Assembly (NCBI GenBank): GCA_022508735.1
Contig: JAFLUQ010000058.1
Span: forward strand, 1-12,594
Direction of reading: 5' to 3'
DNA length: 12,594 nt
From: Oscillospiraceae bacterium
Lineage (GTDB): Bacteria > Bacillota > Clostridia > UMGS1883
Made by a program: the position numbers and the translations under genes. Positions 1 to 7,057 of the stretch are shown here, one piece after another. The first letter of the stretch is position 1, and each line of letters begins with the position of its first letter. The notes under the pieces are model-generated. The model saw only the letters and a program-made list of their open reading frames with translations, was not told the origin of the DNA and did not search any database.

Positions 1-2127
1 CATCAGCGTGGAAACCACGCTCTCCTTAGCCATGAAGCCGGTGATAAGCGCCGTGGATATGCGCCAGTCGCCAAAGCCCAGCGGTGCAAATATCGGCGCT
101 ATCACCCCGGCTATTACCGCGAGGATACTATCCCTTGAATCGGCGACTATATTAAGGCCGAAGTCAAAGGTCTGCAAGAACCAAACTACTATTGTCGCGA
201 GGAATATCACAGTAAAAGCTCTCTGGAGGAAGTCCTTCGCCTTATCCCACAAGAGCCGCGCCACGTTTTTTGCACCCGGCATACGGTAGTTAGGCAGTTC
301 CATTACAAAGGGCACAGCCTCACCCTTAAAGGCGGTATTCTTGGAGAGCAGCGCCACAAGGATCGCCACTGCTATACCCGAAAAATACAGGAGCACCATC
401 ACGAGCGGAGCATGTTCAGGGAAAAAGGCGGCGGTGAAGAAGCCGTATATCGGCAGCTTCGCGGTGCAGCTCATGAAGGGCGTGAGCACTATGGTCATTT
501 TTCTGTCGCGCTGAGAGGGCAGGGTGCGGCTGGCCATAACGCCAGGCACCGTGCAGCCGAAGCCTATTAGCATAGGCACTATGCTGCGGCCCGAGAGGCC
601 TATCTTTCTGAGCAGCTTATCCATAACAAAGGCCACACGGGCCATGTACCCGCTGTCCTCCAGAAGAGACAGAAAGAAGAACAGCACCACGATTATCGGC
701 ACGAAGCTAAGCACGCTTCCCACGCCGTTAAATATTCCGTCAATGACGAGCGAATGCAATACCGGGCTCACGCCGCCCGCGCTGAGAGCGGCATCGGTCA
801 GCTCAGTGAGCCAATCTATCCCCTGCTCCAAAATTCCCTGAAGCCATGCGCCAACGACGCCAAAAGTCAGCCAGAACACCAGCGCCATTATGCCGACAAA
901 CGCCGGGAAGGCCGTTATTTTACCCGTAAGCACCTTATCGAGCCTACGGCTGCGCTGATGTTCCTTGCTCTCTTTCGGCTTAACGACTGTGCTGTCGCAG
1001 AGCTTTTGTATAAAAGAGAAGCGCATATCAGCGATGGCCGCCGCGCGGTCAAGACCTCTCTCCTCTTCCATCTGCTGAATTATGTGCTCGATCATTTCCT
1101 GCTCATTTTTGGTGAGCCGAAGGGCCTCAAGCACCATTTTGTCGCCCTCGATCAGCTTACCGGCGGCGAAGCGCAGCGGCAGGCCGGCAAAGGCCGCATG
1201 ATCCTCGATCAGGTGCATTATGCCGTGTATGCAGCGGTGCACAGCCCCGTTATAGTCATTTTTGCCGCAGAAGTCGGTGCGGCCCGGCCGCTCACGGTAT
1301 TTTGCCACGTGCAGGGCATGGCTCACAAGCTCGTCTATACCCTCGTTCTTAGCGGCGGATATGGGCACAACGGGGATGCCCAGCATGGCTTCCATTTCAT
1401 TTATGCGAACGCTGCCGCCGTTGCCGCGAACCTCGTCCATCATATTAAGGGCCAGCACCATAGGCACATCCAGCTCCATGAGCTGCATAGTCAGGTACAA
1501 ATTGCGCTCTATGTTCGTAGCGTCAACTATATTTATAATTCCGGCGGGCTTTTCGTCGAGTATAAACCGCCGCGATACTATCTCCTCACTGGTATAGGGG
1601 GAAAGCGAGTATATGCCGGGCAGGTCTGTGACTTCGGTCCCCGGCTGCCCCTTTATGGCGCCACTCCTCTTATCCACCGTGACGCCCGGGAAGTTGCCCA
1701 CGTGCTGATTAGAGCCCGTGAGCTGATTAAACAGCGTGGTCTTGCCGCTGTTCTGATTGCCGGCCAGTGCAAAGGTAAGCGTCGTGCCATCGGGCAGCGG
1801 ATTCTCGCCCTTTTTCACGTGGTAGCGGCCGTCCTCGCCAAGGCCCGGGTGGTCCGGCTCGGCTGTATGTATTATCTTTTTTGAAACCAGAATATCCCTT
1901 TTCTGCGACTCTTTAACGCTTATCTGTTCGGCGTCGGCAAGCCTCAGCGTCAGCTCATAGCCATGGAGTCTTAGCTCCATGGGGTCGCCCATTGGGGCGT
2001 ATTTTATCACCGTTACTTCCGTGCCCGGGATAACGCCCATGTCCAGGAAGTGCTGGCGCAGAGCTCCTTCCCCGCCAACGGAGGTTATAACTCCGGTTTT
2101 TCCTATTTCAAGCTCTTTTAATGTCAT
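1..2127 (-). CDS. feoB: Fused FeoA-FeoB ferrous iron transporter (3' end beyond window)
   Basis: This encodes a GTP-dependent inner-membrane Fe2+ importer; 709 residues are visible and no stop is reached at the left edge. Residues 1-75 form a FeoA-like SH3 domain (starts MTLKELEIGKTG), followed by a linker and then the FeoB G domain: G1 GNQNSGKT at 123-130, switch region VGNFPGVTVD near 143-152, G3 DLPG at 168-171, G4 NMMD at 228-231 and G5 SAA at 257-259. The membrane part carries the paired gate motifs GFGCTVPGVMASRTL and MSCTAKLPIYG and ends here at MAKESVVSTLM, close to the family's last helices. The ATG at 2127 follows a GAGGTGG ribosome site. FeoA is usually a separate small protein; fusion to FeoB is known in some Firmicutes. 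A consensus promoter lies just upstream. Plus-strand ORFs here are shadows. Identity is very secure; the C-terminus is unseen. Confidence 0.96.
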   Translation of the reverse strand, partial: MTLKELEIGKTGVITSVGGEGALRQHFLDMGVIPGTEVTVIKYAPMGDPMELRLHGYELTLRLADAEQISVKESQKRDILVSKKIIHTAEPDHPGLGEDGRYHVKKGENPLPDGTTLTFALAGNQNSGKTTLFNQLTGSNQHVGNFPGVTVDKRSGAIKGQPGTEVTDLPGIYSLSPYTSEEIVSRRFILDEKPAGIINIVDATNIERNLYLTMQLMELDVPMVLALNMMDEVRGNGGSVRINEMEAMLGIPVVPISAAKNEGIDELVSHALHVAKYRERPGRTDFCGKNDYNGAVHRCIHGIMHLIEDHAAFAGLPLRFAAGKLIEGDKMVLEALRLTKNEQEMIEHIIQQMEEERGLDRAAAIADMRFSFIQKLCDSTVVKPKESKEHQRSRRLDKVLTGKITAFPAFVGIMALVFWLTFGVVGAWLQGILEQGIDWLTELTDAALSAGGVSPVLHSLVIDGIFNGVGSVLSFVPIIVVLFFFLSLLEDSGYMARVAFVMDKLLRKIGLSGRSIVPMLIGFGCTVPGVMASRTLPSQRDRKMTIVLTPFMSCTAKLPIYGFFTAAFFPEHAPLVMVLLYFSGIAVAILVALLSKNTAFKGEAVPFVMELPNYRMPGAKNVARLLWDKAKDFLQRAFTVIFLATIVVWFLQTFDFGLNIVADSRDSILAVIAGVIAPIFAPLGFGDWRISTALITGFMAKESVVSTLM

Positions 2128-2143
2128 TTTTGCTGCCACCTCA

Positions 2144-2169
2144 ACTAACTCAATTATACAACACTAACT
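2144..2169 (-). promoter_or_regulatory. Direct-repeat operator candidate around the feo -10 box
   Basis: The 7-mer AGTTAGT (minus strand) occurs twice, at 2169-2163 and 2150-2144, 19 bp apart. One copy is in the spacer and the other lies just downstream of the TATAAT box. A repressor bound here would block this strong promoter, as expected for an iron-responsive regulator of the Fur or DtxR/IdeR type. The sequence is not a recognisable Fur or DtxR box, so the regulator is inferred from location only. Confidence 0.4.
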
Positions 2170-2181
2170 ATCAGTTGTCAA
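2153..2181 (-). promoter_or_regulatory. Sigma70/SigA promoter of the feoA-feoB gene
   Basis: On the minus strand TTGACA (2181-2176) and TATAAT (2158-2153) are both perfect consensus hexamers with a 17-bp spacer. The start site would fall near 2146, leaving a short leader before the ATG at 2127. The -35 box lies inside the end of the upstream EamA gene, so iron uptake can be transcribed independently of the transporter pair. Confidence 0.88.
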
Positions 2182-3037
2182 GACTAATTTCATTTATCAC
2201 AGTGGAACCAAGCACCAGCACCGCGCCCATTATTTCTAAAGCGCTCATGCCCTCATGAAGCAGCAGGGCCGAAAGCAGCACGGCCACCACAGGGTCGATA
2301 TAGCTGAAAAGGGCCACGGTCTGGGCGCTGAGCACATTCATTGAGCCAAAATACATGGCATAGGCGAAGCCCGTATGCACAACGCCGACGATCAGCAGCA
2401 TTACAGCCGCAAAGGGCGTGAATTTCACCAAGGATATATCTTCTACCAGCAGCACATACGGCAGCAGGCTCGCCGCAGCGGCCGCGAGCTGGATCGTGGT
2501 CTTGCGGATAGGCTCTATCTCGCCTATTTTCTTGTTTAAGATCACAACCCCGGCATAGAGCACGGCGGCTCCCAGCCCCAAAAATACTCCCCTGAGTTCT
2601 CTTATGCCTGAAAAGTCGGAATCGAGAACTCCCGAAACAAGCACCATTCCAAGGAGGGCAGCGAGCACGCAAACTAACTTTCTGCCGCTGAGCCTCTCAC
2701 GAAGAAGCACCGGCATAGCTAAAAGCACAAAAATGGGCGCCATATAGTAGCAGAGCGTGGCTGTGGCCACCGAAGTATAGCGATAGGCCTCAAACAGAAG
2801 TATCCAGTTAAAGCCGATAAAGACTCCCGACAGCAGCAGCAAAACCAGTTTGCTTTTATTCTCCCAGCCGGAAATGCGCTCGCCTTTCATTCTCATCAGC
2901 ACAAGCAGAAACAGCACGCCGATAAGCCCGCGGGAAAAGGCCAGCATTCCCGACGGCAGGTCGATATACCGCCTAAACACTCCTATGGTGCCGAATATGA
3001 CCATCGAGCCGACAAGCATCAGCTTTGATTTATTCAT
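2171..3037 (-). CDS. EamA/DMT-family membrane transporter (second of a tandem pair)
   Basis: This is a drug/metabolite transporter superfamily protein of 288 residues with about ten hydrophobic helices, the normal EamA size and shape. The two EamA halves show in the internal repeat: GTIGVFRRY and CYYMAPIFVLLAMPVLLRE in the first half, LFSYIDPVVAVLLSALLLHE in the second. Substrate cannot be read from sequence; relatives export amino acids or metabolites. A GTG at 3043 is in frame but only about 3 nt from the GGAG ribosome site, so ATG at 3037 (MNKSKLMLVG), with a 9-nt spacer, is preferred. Its start overlaps the stop of the upstream EamA gene by 8 bp (ATGAATAA), so the two are translationally coupled. 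The encoded proteins are clearly different paralogues, which leaves room for independent substrates or a heterodimer. Confidence 0.88.
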   Translation of the reverse strand: MNKSKLMLVGSMVIFGTIGVFRRYIDLPSGMLAFSRGLIGVLFLLVLMRMKGERISGWENKSKLVLLLLSGVFIGFNWILLFEAYRYTSVATATLCYYMAPIFVLLAMPVLLRERLSGRKLVCVLAALLGMVLVSGVLDSDFSGIRELRGVFLGLGAAVLYAGVVILNKKIGEIEPIRKTTIQLAAAAASLLPYVLLVEDISLVKFTPFAAVMLLIVGVVHTGFAYAMYFGSMNVLSAQTVALFSYIDPVVAVLLSALLLHEGMSALEIMGAVLVLGSTVINEISLDN

Positions 3038-3926
3038 GCTCACCCGCTCCTTTCCCGATCGGGATATTTAAGAGCACTATCGCCGCGAAAATAAGCAGTA
3101 TGCCGAGTACATTCTTTGTGTGCAAAGGTTCATTGAATATTACTATGCCCGCCACAGCGGCCACCATAGGCTCAGCAAAGGCAAGCACGGAGGCCTTGCC
3201 GGCCTCTACATATTTAAGCCCGTATGTATAGAATACGTAGGGCATAAAGGTGGACACAAGCCCTAACCCCAGAGCGGGCGCTATCCCCTCCGGTCTTGCC
3301 GCAAGCACCGAGGCTATGGCCGGTATACCAGCAAAGGGAAAGAGGCATATGGTGGCCACCAGAAAGGTATAGAAAATAACCGTAAATGTCTGATATTTCT
3401 TGAGGGCAACCTTGCCGAAAATGCTGTAGGACGCATACCCCAGCCCCGCGCCGATTCCGGTCAGCAGCGCGCCAAGGCCGATATCCCCACCGGCAAAGCC
3501 GCTTGCAAGGGTACAGCCGACAAAGGCCAGCACAAGTGCCGCCACCTTCTGAAGCGTGATCTTTTCTTTAAAAAACAACGCCGACATCAGCATCACAAAG
3601 CAGGGAGCGGTGTAGAGCAAAATAGATGCCGCCGCCAGCGTGGTACGCTCTATGGTCAGAAAATAGCAGACGTTAAAGAATACTATGCTCACAAGCCCGG
3701 TGCCTAAAAATATCCACATATCTTTAAGCCTTACCCGCGGCAGGGCCTTATCCTTTATCAGAAGCAAAACGGTCATTCCTGCCAGCACGACCAGGCTGCG
3801 CACAAACGTGACCTGCACCACATTAAGCCCCACCGCTGCCATAGGGCGGGAAAAGACCCCTATAATTCCCCAGCCGGAGGCGGCGATCAGTATCATTATT
3901 ATGGCAAGTGTTGTCTTTCTCTTCAC
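3030..3926 (-). CDS. EamA/DMT-family membrane transporter (first of a tandem pair)
   Basis: A 298-residue ten-helix transporter of the EamA family. It begins MKRKTTLAIIMIL, has the N-terminal EamA signature ASGWGIIGVFSR, the end-of-half motif LLYTAPCFVMLMSALFFKE and its second-half equivalent VLAFAEPMVAAVAGIVIFNE. A longer frame opens with GTG at 3938, but that GTG is part of the AGGTGG ribosome site; the next GTG, at 3926, is correctly spaced (about 8 nt) and is taken as the start. It is the first gene of a minus-strand unit with the following EamA gene. The upstream divergent region is shared with pnuC and contains repeated 12-mers that may be operators. The family is secure; substrate and direction of transport are unknown. 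Confidence 0.87.
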   Translation of the reverse strand: MKRKTTLAIIMILIAASGWGIIGVFSRPMAAVGLNVVQVTFVRSLVVLAGMTVLLLIKDKALPRVRLKDMWIFLGTGLVSIVFFNVCYFLTIERTTLAAASILLYTAPCFVMLMSALFFKEKITLQKVAALVLAFVGCTLASGFAGGDIGLGALLTGIGAGLGYASYSIFGKVALKKYQTFTVIFYTFLVATICLFPFAGIPAIASVLAARPEGIAPALGLGLVSTFMPYVFYTYGLKYVEAGKASVLAFAEPMVAAVAGIVIFNEPLHTKNVLGILLIFAAIVLLNIPIGKGAGEHE

Positions 3927-3956
3927 AGAAACTTCCACCTTTTATGAATTTATACA

Positions 3957-3968
3957 ATGATAACATAA
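3957..3968. repeat. ATGATAACATAA repeat, EamA-proximal copy
   Basis: This 12-mer is identical to the copy at 4052-4063, same orientation, 95 bp away. It lies about 30 bp upstream of the preferred EamA start. Two exact copies in one divergent intergenic region suggest a regulator binding site rather than chance, although the AT-rich context weakens the argument. Confidence 0.45.
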
Positions 3969-4049
3969 ATTTGCCGCTTTGGCTATACCCATGTTTACTT
4001 TTTTCGGTATTTTATACATCGCGGCTATATAAATCTTTGATTTATAGGG

Positions 4050-4063
4050 TTATGATAACATAA
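4050..4063. promoter_or_regulatory. Palindromic copy of the repeated 12-mer, operator candidate
   Basis: Here the ATGATAACATAA repeat is embedded in the near-perfect palindrome GTTAT-g-ATAAC. It sits about 40 bp upstream of the pnuC -35 box and overlaps the candidate -10 for the divergent EamA genes, so one regulator could control both directions. No known consensus was matched. Confidence 0.4.
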
Positions 4064-4080
4064 TTACGGGGAAAAAACAA
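4052..4080 (-). promoter_or_regulatory. Possible promoter for the EamA pair
   Basis: On the minus strand TTGTTT (4080-4075) and TATCAT (4057-4052) are separated by 17 bp. Both boxes are imperfect, and the -10 overlaps a repeated 12-mer that could be an operator. A second AT-rich -10-like stretch, TATAAA, lies nearer the gene but has no -35. The assignment is tentative. Confidence 0.35.
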
Positions 4081-4103
4081 GAACATTATTATACAAAAAT
4101 CTC

Positions 4104-4132
4104 TTGACAATCGGGTGCGGAAATGGTAAAAT
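4104..4132 (+). promoter_or_regulatory. Sigma70/SigA promoter of pnuC
   Basis: TTGACA at 4104-4109 and TAAAAT at 4127-4132 are separated by exactly 17 bp. Transcription should begin near 4139, giving a leader of roughly 118 nt before the pnuC start codon, unusually long for a single transporter gene and almost entirely able to fold. Confidence 0.85.
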
Positions 4133-4138
4133 AACGGC

Positions 4139-4250
4139 AGATAAAACCGAAGCTGCCACCGGGTAGCAGAATGCAAAAAGCAAGCATTCGTCAGCGTATC
4201 GTTAGGTCTTTGAAGATACGCTTGGCGAATGCTTTTTGTGGCAGAGGAGA
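4139..4250 (+). ncRNA. Structured pnuC 5' leader, candidate translational riboswitch
   Basis: The leader can form a closing helix CTGCCAC (4153-4159) with GTGGCAG (4238-4244), whose 3' strand touches the GAGGAG ribosome site (4244-4249). Inside it is a long hairpin: AAGCATTCG (4182-4190) pairs with CGAATGCTT (4226-4234), and AGCGTATC (4193-4200) pairs with GATACGCT (4215-4222) around a 14-nt loop. Competing pairings exist: GAATGC at 4169-4174 can pair with GCATTC at 4184-4189, and CTGC at 4153-4156 with GCAG at 4166-4169. This looks like a switch that exposes or hides the ribosome site. PnuC genes elsewhere are under NAD+-II riboswitches; I could not match this leader to that class or to TPP, FMN or preQ1 motifs from memory. 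Confidence 0.6.
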
Positions 4251-4256
4251 TTCATT

Positions 4257-4943
4257 ATGCGCGCATTTAAAGATTTGACCAAATTTGAACTAGTACTATG
4301 GCTCGGCTCGATGTTTATCGTTGCCGCTTCTTTTCTGCTGTCGCCATCGAAGGACTATCTGACGCTGGTCGCCTCGCTGATAGGTGTGACCGCTCTGATA
4401 TTCACCGCAAAAGGCTATGTGCTCGGCCAGATACTTATAGTGATATTCGCTGTGTTTTACGGAGTCATTTCTTTCTGGTTCCGTTATTACGGCGAAATGA
4501 TAACATACCTCGGCATGTCGGCGCCGATAGCGGTCATGGCTGTTATCTCGTGGCTTCGTCACCCCTTTGAAGACACCTCCGAGGTTCAGGTGAATTATCT
4601 GAGCCGCGGCAAGGTGGCCCTGATGCTCGTATTGACCGCCGTAGTCACTACCGTGTTTTATTTCGTGCTGAAAGCCCTCGGGAATGCCAATCTGCTCTTC
4701 AGCACAGTTTCAGTGACAACAAGCTTTATGGCCTCGTACCTGACCTTTATGCGCAGCCCCTATTACGCGTTGGCCTATGCGGCCAACGACGCCGTGCTGA
4801 TCGCTTTGTGGATACTGGCTACGATTGAGGATCCTTCATACTTCCCGATGATAGTATGCTTTGCGCTCTTTTTGCTGAATGACGGCTATGGCTTCGTCAA
4901 TTGGCAGAGAATGAGGATCAGGCAGAAGGAAGCTCTATCCTGA
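4257..4943 (+). CDS. pnuC: PnuC-family nicotinamide riboside transporter
   Basis: A 228-residue polytopic membrane protein with about seven helices, the normal PnuC length. PnuC proteins carry nicotinamide riboside across the cytoplasmic membrane by facilitated diffusion for NAD salvage; close relatives (PnuT, PnuX) carry thiamine or riboflavin. Family hallmarks are ASLIGVTALIFTAKG near residues 36-50, YYGEMITYLGM, SVTTSFMASYLTFMRSPYY, YAANDAVLIALWI and the C-terminal NDGYGFVNWQRM. The overall pattern is that of Firmicute PnuC rather than PnuT, but substrate is not proven. A longer frame from TTG at 4236 is rejected because GAGGAG (4244-4249) sits 7 nt before the ATG at 4257. The last 26 bp overlap the end of the convergent histidine kinase gene, so no terminator can fit between them. 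Expression is probably controlled by the folded leader upstream. Confidence 0.88.
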   Translation: MRAFKDLTKFELVLWLGSMFIVAASFLLSPSKDYLTLVASLIGVTALIFTAKGYVLGQILIVIFAVFYGVISFWFRYYGEMITYLGMSAPIAVMAVISWLRHPFEDTSEVQVNYLSRGKVALMLVLTAVVTTVFYFVLKALGNANLLFSTVSVTTSFMASYLTFMRSPYYALAYAANDAVLIALWILATIEDPSYFPMIVCFALFLLNDGYGFVNWQRMRIRQKEALS

Positions 4944-6252
4944 CCTTCATGCCCCAGTCGTTCCATGCCGAAAAAGTGCCGCCGTGAACACTTATAATTT
5001 TGTATGCCATAGGAAGTCCCAGTCCGTGGGCGGACTTGGGCATCTCAGCGATACTATCCAACACCTCTGACGGTGCTCCTGAGCCGTTATCTTTTATTTC
5101 AACACACACTGCTGTGCCCTTAAGGTATTCTATTACCTGAATGGCGCAGCCGTTTTTATTATGAGCGATACTGTTGTTTATGAGGTTAAAGACTGCGCGC
5201 TCCAAAAGGCTATCGTCGCCAAGCACCTCCGCCCGCTCGCTCCTGAGGTCAAGATTTATTTCAAATTTATCCGAAAGGCCGCTGTTCACTATATCAGCCG
5301 CCACACGGCGGAGCAGCGGACAAATTCTGACTGCCTGCCTTTTTGAGGGCTGCATATCATATTCCAGTGAGGAGATCAGGTTAAGGTCGTCTATCAGCTT
5401 CTTTATCTTTATGCTCTGAGCTGTTATGATCTCTGCTTTTCTGCGGCTTTCGCCGTCTGCTTCCGACTTTGCCAGCTCCTCGGAATAGCCCACGATGACC
5501 GAAAGCGGCGTTCGTATATCGTGAGAAATGCCGTTTATCCAGTTGGCGCGGGCACTGTCACGGGCTGCGAGAGCGGCGTTTTTGCGCTCTATGGCGTCAG
5601 AAGTGCTGTTAACAGCCTTTGATATTTCCTTAAAAACCCCCTTTTCCAGGAGGCGAACCGGTTTTTCACGCTGCAGATCCTGAATCCCGCCGCAAAGCTT
5701 CCGCAGCTTCCGGTATAGCTTCAGCCCGGCTATGCAGGCCAAGAGAGCCGCGAGACAGATGTTTATCATTAAAACCAACAGTATACGCCATGGCAGGCTC
5801 TCGAACCAGTTCATAGAATATTCTATGCTGTACTTGCTCACGGAATTCTTTGGGACGCCAAGCACCAACAGGCCGCTGTCCGTCGTTCGCACATACACCG
5901 GATAGTCGCTTATAAACCAACGGGTCATTCTGGCAACATCGTTTATACTGTAATGAGTCGGTATATCGCCTGGCATATGCTCAGACCATATCACCTCACC
6001 GCTCTCATCAATGAGAATGCACCAATCCTCGTCAGGCACAAGTCCCTGCTCCAAGGTGAAGCCGCCGTCAGTCGGCGTCAGCTCTTCGGCCACGAGATCA
6101 AGCGTTCTCTTGGGAGACCGCTTGTATATGTTTGCGGCGGCGTCACTGCTGATATAGGCTATGCCGAGAAAATTTATGCCGAGCAGCACCGTGGCTATCG
6201 CCGCCGCCGAAAGCGTGAACAATATAAATATTTTAACTATCGTCTTATTCAT
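4918..6252 (-). CDS. Two-component sensor histidine kinase (CprK-like arrangement)
   Basis: A 444-residue membrane kinase. Helix 1 spans about residues 5-33, an extracytoplasmic domain covers about 34-154, and helix 2 about 155-178. The cytoplasmic part has a short linker, the H-box NGISHDIRTPLSVIVGY with phospho-acceptor H244, N-box NLINNSIAHN (356-365), G1 box DNGSG (388-392) and G2 box HGLGL (409-413), so all catalytic boxes are present. The roughly 120-residue external domain is a plausible ligand sensor; it contains one Cys and many acidic residues. The ATG at 6252 overlaps the response regulator stop by 8 bp (ATGAATAA), implying translational coupling. Its neighbour is an ABC exporter of lantibiotic-immunity type, so the signal is probably an antimicrobial peptide or the damage it causes (inference). 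The 3' end overlaps pnuC. Confidence 0.93.
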   Translation of the reverse strand: MNKTIVKIFILFTLSAAAIATVLLGINFLGIAYISSDAAANIYKRSPKRTLDLVAEELTPTDGGFTLEQGLVPDEDWCILIDESGEVIWSEHMPGDIPTHYSINDVARMTRWFISDYPVYVRTTDSGLLVLGVPKNSVSKYSIEYSMNWFESLPWRILLVLMINICLAALLACIAGLKLYRKLRKLCGGIQDLQREKPVRLLEKGVFKEISKAVNSTSDAIERKNAALAARDSARANWINGISHDIRTPLSVIVGYSEELAKSEADGESRRKAEIITAQSIKIKKLIDDLNLISSLEYDMQPSKRQAVRICPLLRRVAADIVNSGLSDKFEINLDLRSERAEVLGDDSLLERAVFNLINNSIAHNKNGCAIQVIEYLKGTAVCVEIKDNGSGAPSEVLDSIAEMPKSAHGLGLPMAYKIISVHGGTFSAWNDWGMKVRIELPSA

Positions 6253-6952
6253 TTTCAGTCACCAGCTTATAGCCTAATCCCTTGGCCGTGATCAGAGCCT
6301 TAGGCATTGACGGCTCGACCTCTATCTTCTTCCTCAGACGCCGTATGTGCACCATCAAAGTATTTTCATAGCCGTAATAATCCTCACCCCACGCCGCCAT
6401 GCAGAGGGCGTCGTTAGTGACGATCTTATTCCGGTTTTCCCACAGCTTTTTGATAAGGATATACTCCTTTGCCGTGAGCGGAGTTTCCTTGCCTTCCTTT
6501 ATAACTGTCGCGGTCTCTAAATTCACCGTCACGCCGGAAAGCGAAAAAACCGGCTTGGTCTCGGTTATGCCGTATACCCGCTTTAAAACCCCGCTTACCC
6601 TGAGAATAAGCTCATCGGCCAGAAAGGGTTTAACGATGTAGTCGTCCGCGCCGAGGCCCAGCCCCTTAACGCGGTCGCTGCCGTCGCTACGGGCGGTCAG
6701 GAATATGGCAGGAGCGTCTGATATTTTTCGCAGTCTTTCAAAAAGCTCAAAGCCGTCGCCGTCTGGCAGATTAACGTCCAACAGATACAGCGACACAGAC
6801 TGAGCCCCGGCTGTTTTTATCGCGCCCGCGCAGTCAGAGGCGGTGATCACATTATAAAATCCGTTCTTATACAAAATGTCTGAAAGCAAGCTCAAAAGCT
6901 CTTTCTCGTCGTCCACAACAAGTATCTTTTTGTTTTTGATCTCTGTTTGCAT
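6245..6952 (-). CDS. OmpR-family response regulator
   Basis: This is the partner of the downstream kinase. Counting from a start at 6961, the receiver domain has the acidic pair in VVDDEKE (17-18), phospho-acceptor D62 in LLDVNLPDGDG, T89 and K111 (IVKPF); the OmpR/PhoB winged-helix domain covers about 137-235, with the conserved LTAKEY and GLGYKL motifs. Starts at GTG 6961, ATG 6958 and ATG 6952 are in frame. The ATG at 6952 (MQTEIKNKKILVV) is preferred because AGGTG lies at the right distance; the earlier codons are part of that ribosome site. OmpR-type regulators bind tandem half-sites about 11 bp apart, and such an array lies at 7013-7040 between this gene and the ABC exporter it faces. 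Confidence 0.95.
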   Translation of the reverse strand: MQTEIKNKKILVVDDEKELLSLLSDILYKNGFYNVITASDCAGAIKTAGAQSVSLYLLDVNLPDGDGFELFERLRKISDAPAIFLTARSDGSDRVKGLGLGADDYIVKPFLADELILRVSGVLKRVYGITETKPVFSLSGVTVNLETATVIKEGKETPLTAKEYILIKKLWENRNKIVTNDALCMAAWGEDYYGYENTLMVHIRRLRKKIEVEPSMPKALITAKGLGYKLVTENE

Positions 6953-6968
6953 ATTCATCACCTGTTTT

Positions 6969-6977
6969 ATTATAACA
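6969..6977 (-). promoter_or_regulatory. Extended -10 promoter for the regulator-kinase operon
   Basis: TGtTATAAT on the minus strand (6977-6969) is a perfect extended -10 element; no convincing -35 is present, as is common for extended -10 promoters. The predicted start near 6962 would leave almost no leader and may clip the ribosome site, so a promoter further upstream, for example at the TATAAC near 6990, remains possible. Confidence 0.5.
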
Positions 6978-7012
6978 TACCAATCCGGGTTATAAAAGAT
7001 AAATTTTCAGAT

Positions 7013-7040
7013 TTAAGGTTATTTTAAGGCGGCGTTAAGC
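7013..7040 (+). promoter_or_regulatory. Triple 11-bp direct repeat, probable response-regulator box
   Basis: TTAAGG at 7013-7018, TTAAGG at 7024-7029 and TTAAGC at 7035-7040 are spaced exactly 11 bp start to start, one helical turn. This is the geometry of OmpR/PhoB-family binding sites. The last box lies where a -35 would be relative to the TACGAT box at 7061-7066, the usual position for an activator that replaces a poor -35. The likely ligand is the adjacent OmpR-type regulator. Confidence 0.7.
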
Positions 7041-7057
7041 TTATCGACAGATTGATA

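Noticed and set aside
754..1884. A 376-codon plus-strand open frame
   Set aside because: It lies antisense to the FeoB G domain and membrane region, whose minus-strand frame shows every expected motif; the plus-strand product has no recognisable domain.
4182..4237. The hairpin before pnuC as an intrinsic terminator
   Set aside because: The stem is followed by only five T, which are themselves pairable, and then by GTGGCAG, so translational control is more likely; attenuation is not fully excluded.
4139..4256. TPP, FMN, preQ1 or T-box leader
   Set aside because: The diagnostic conserved stretches of these classes were not found, although the leader is clearly foldable.
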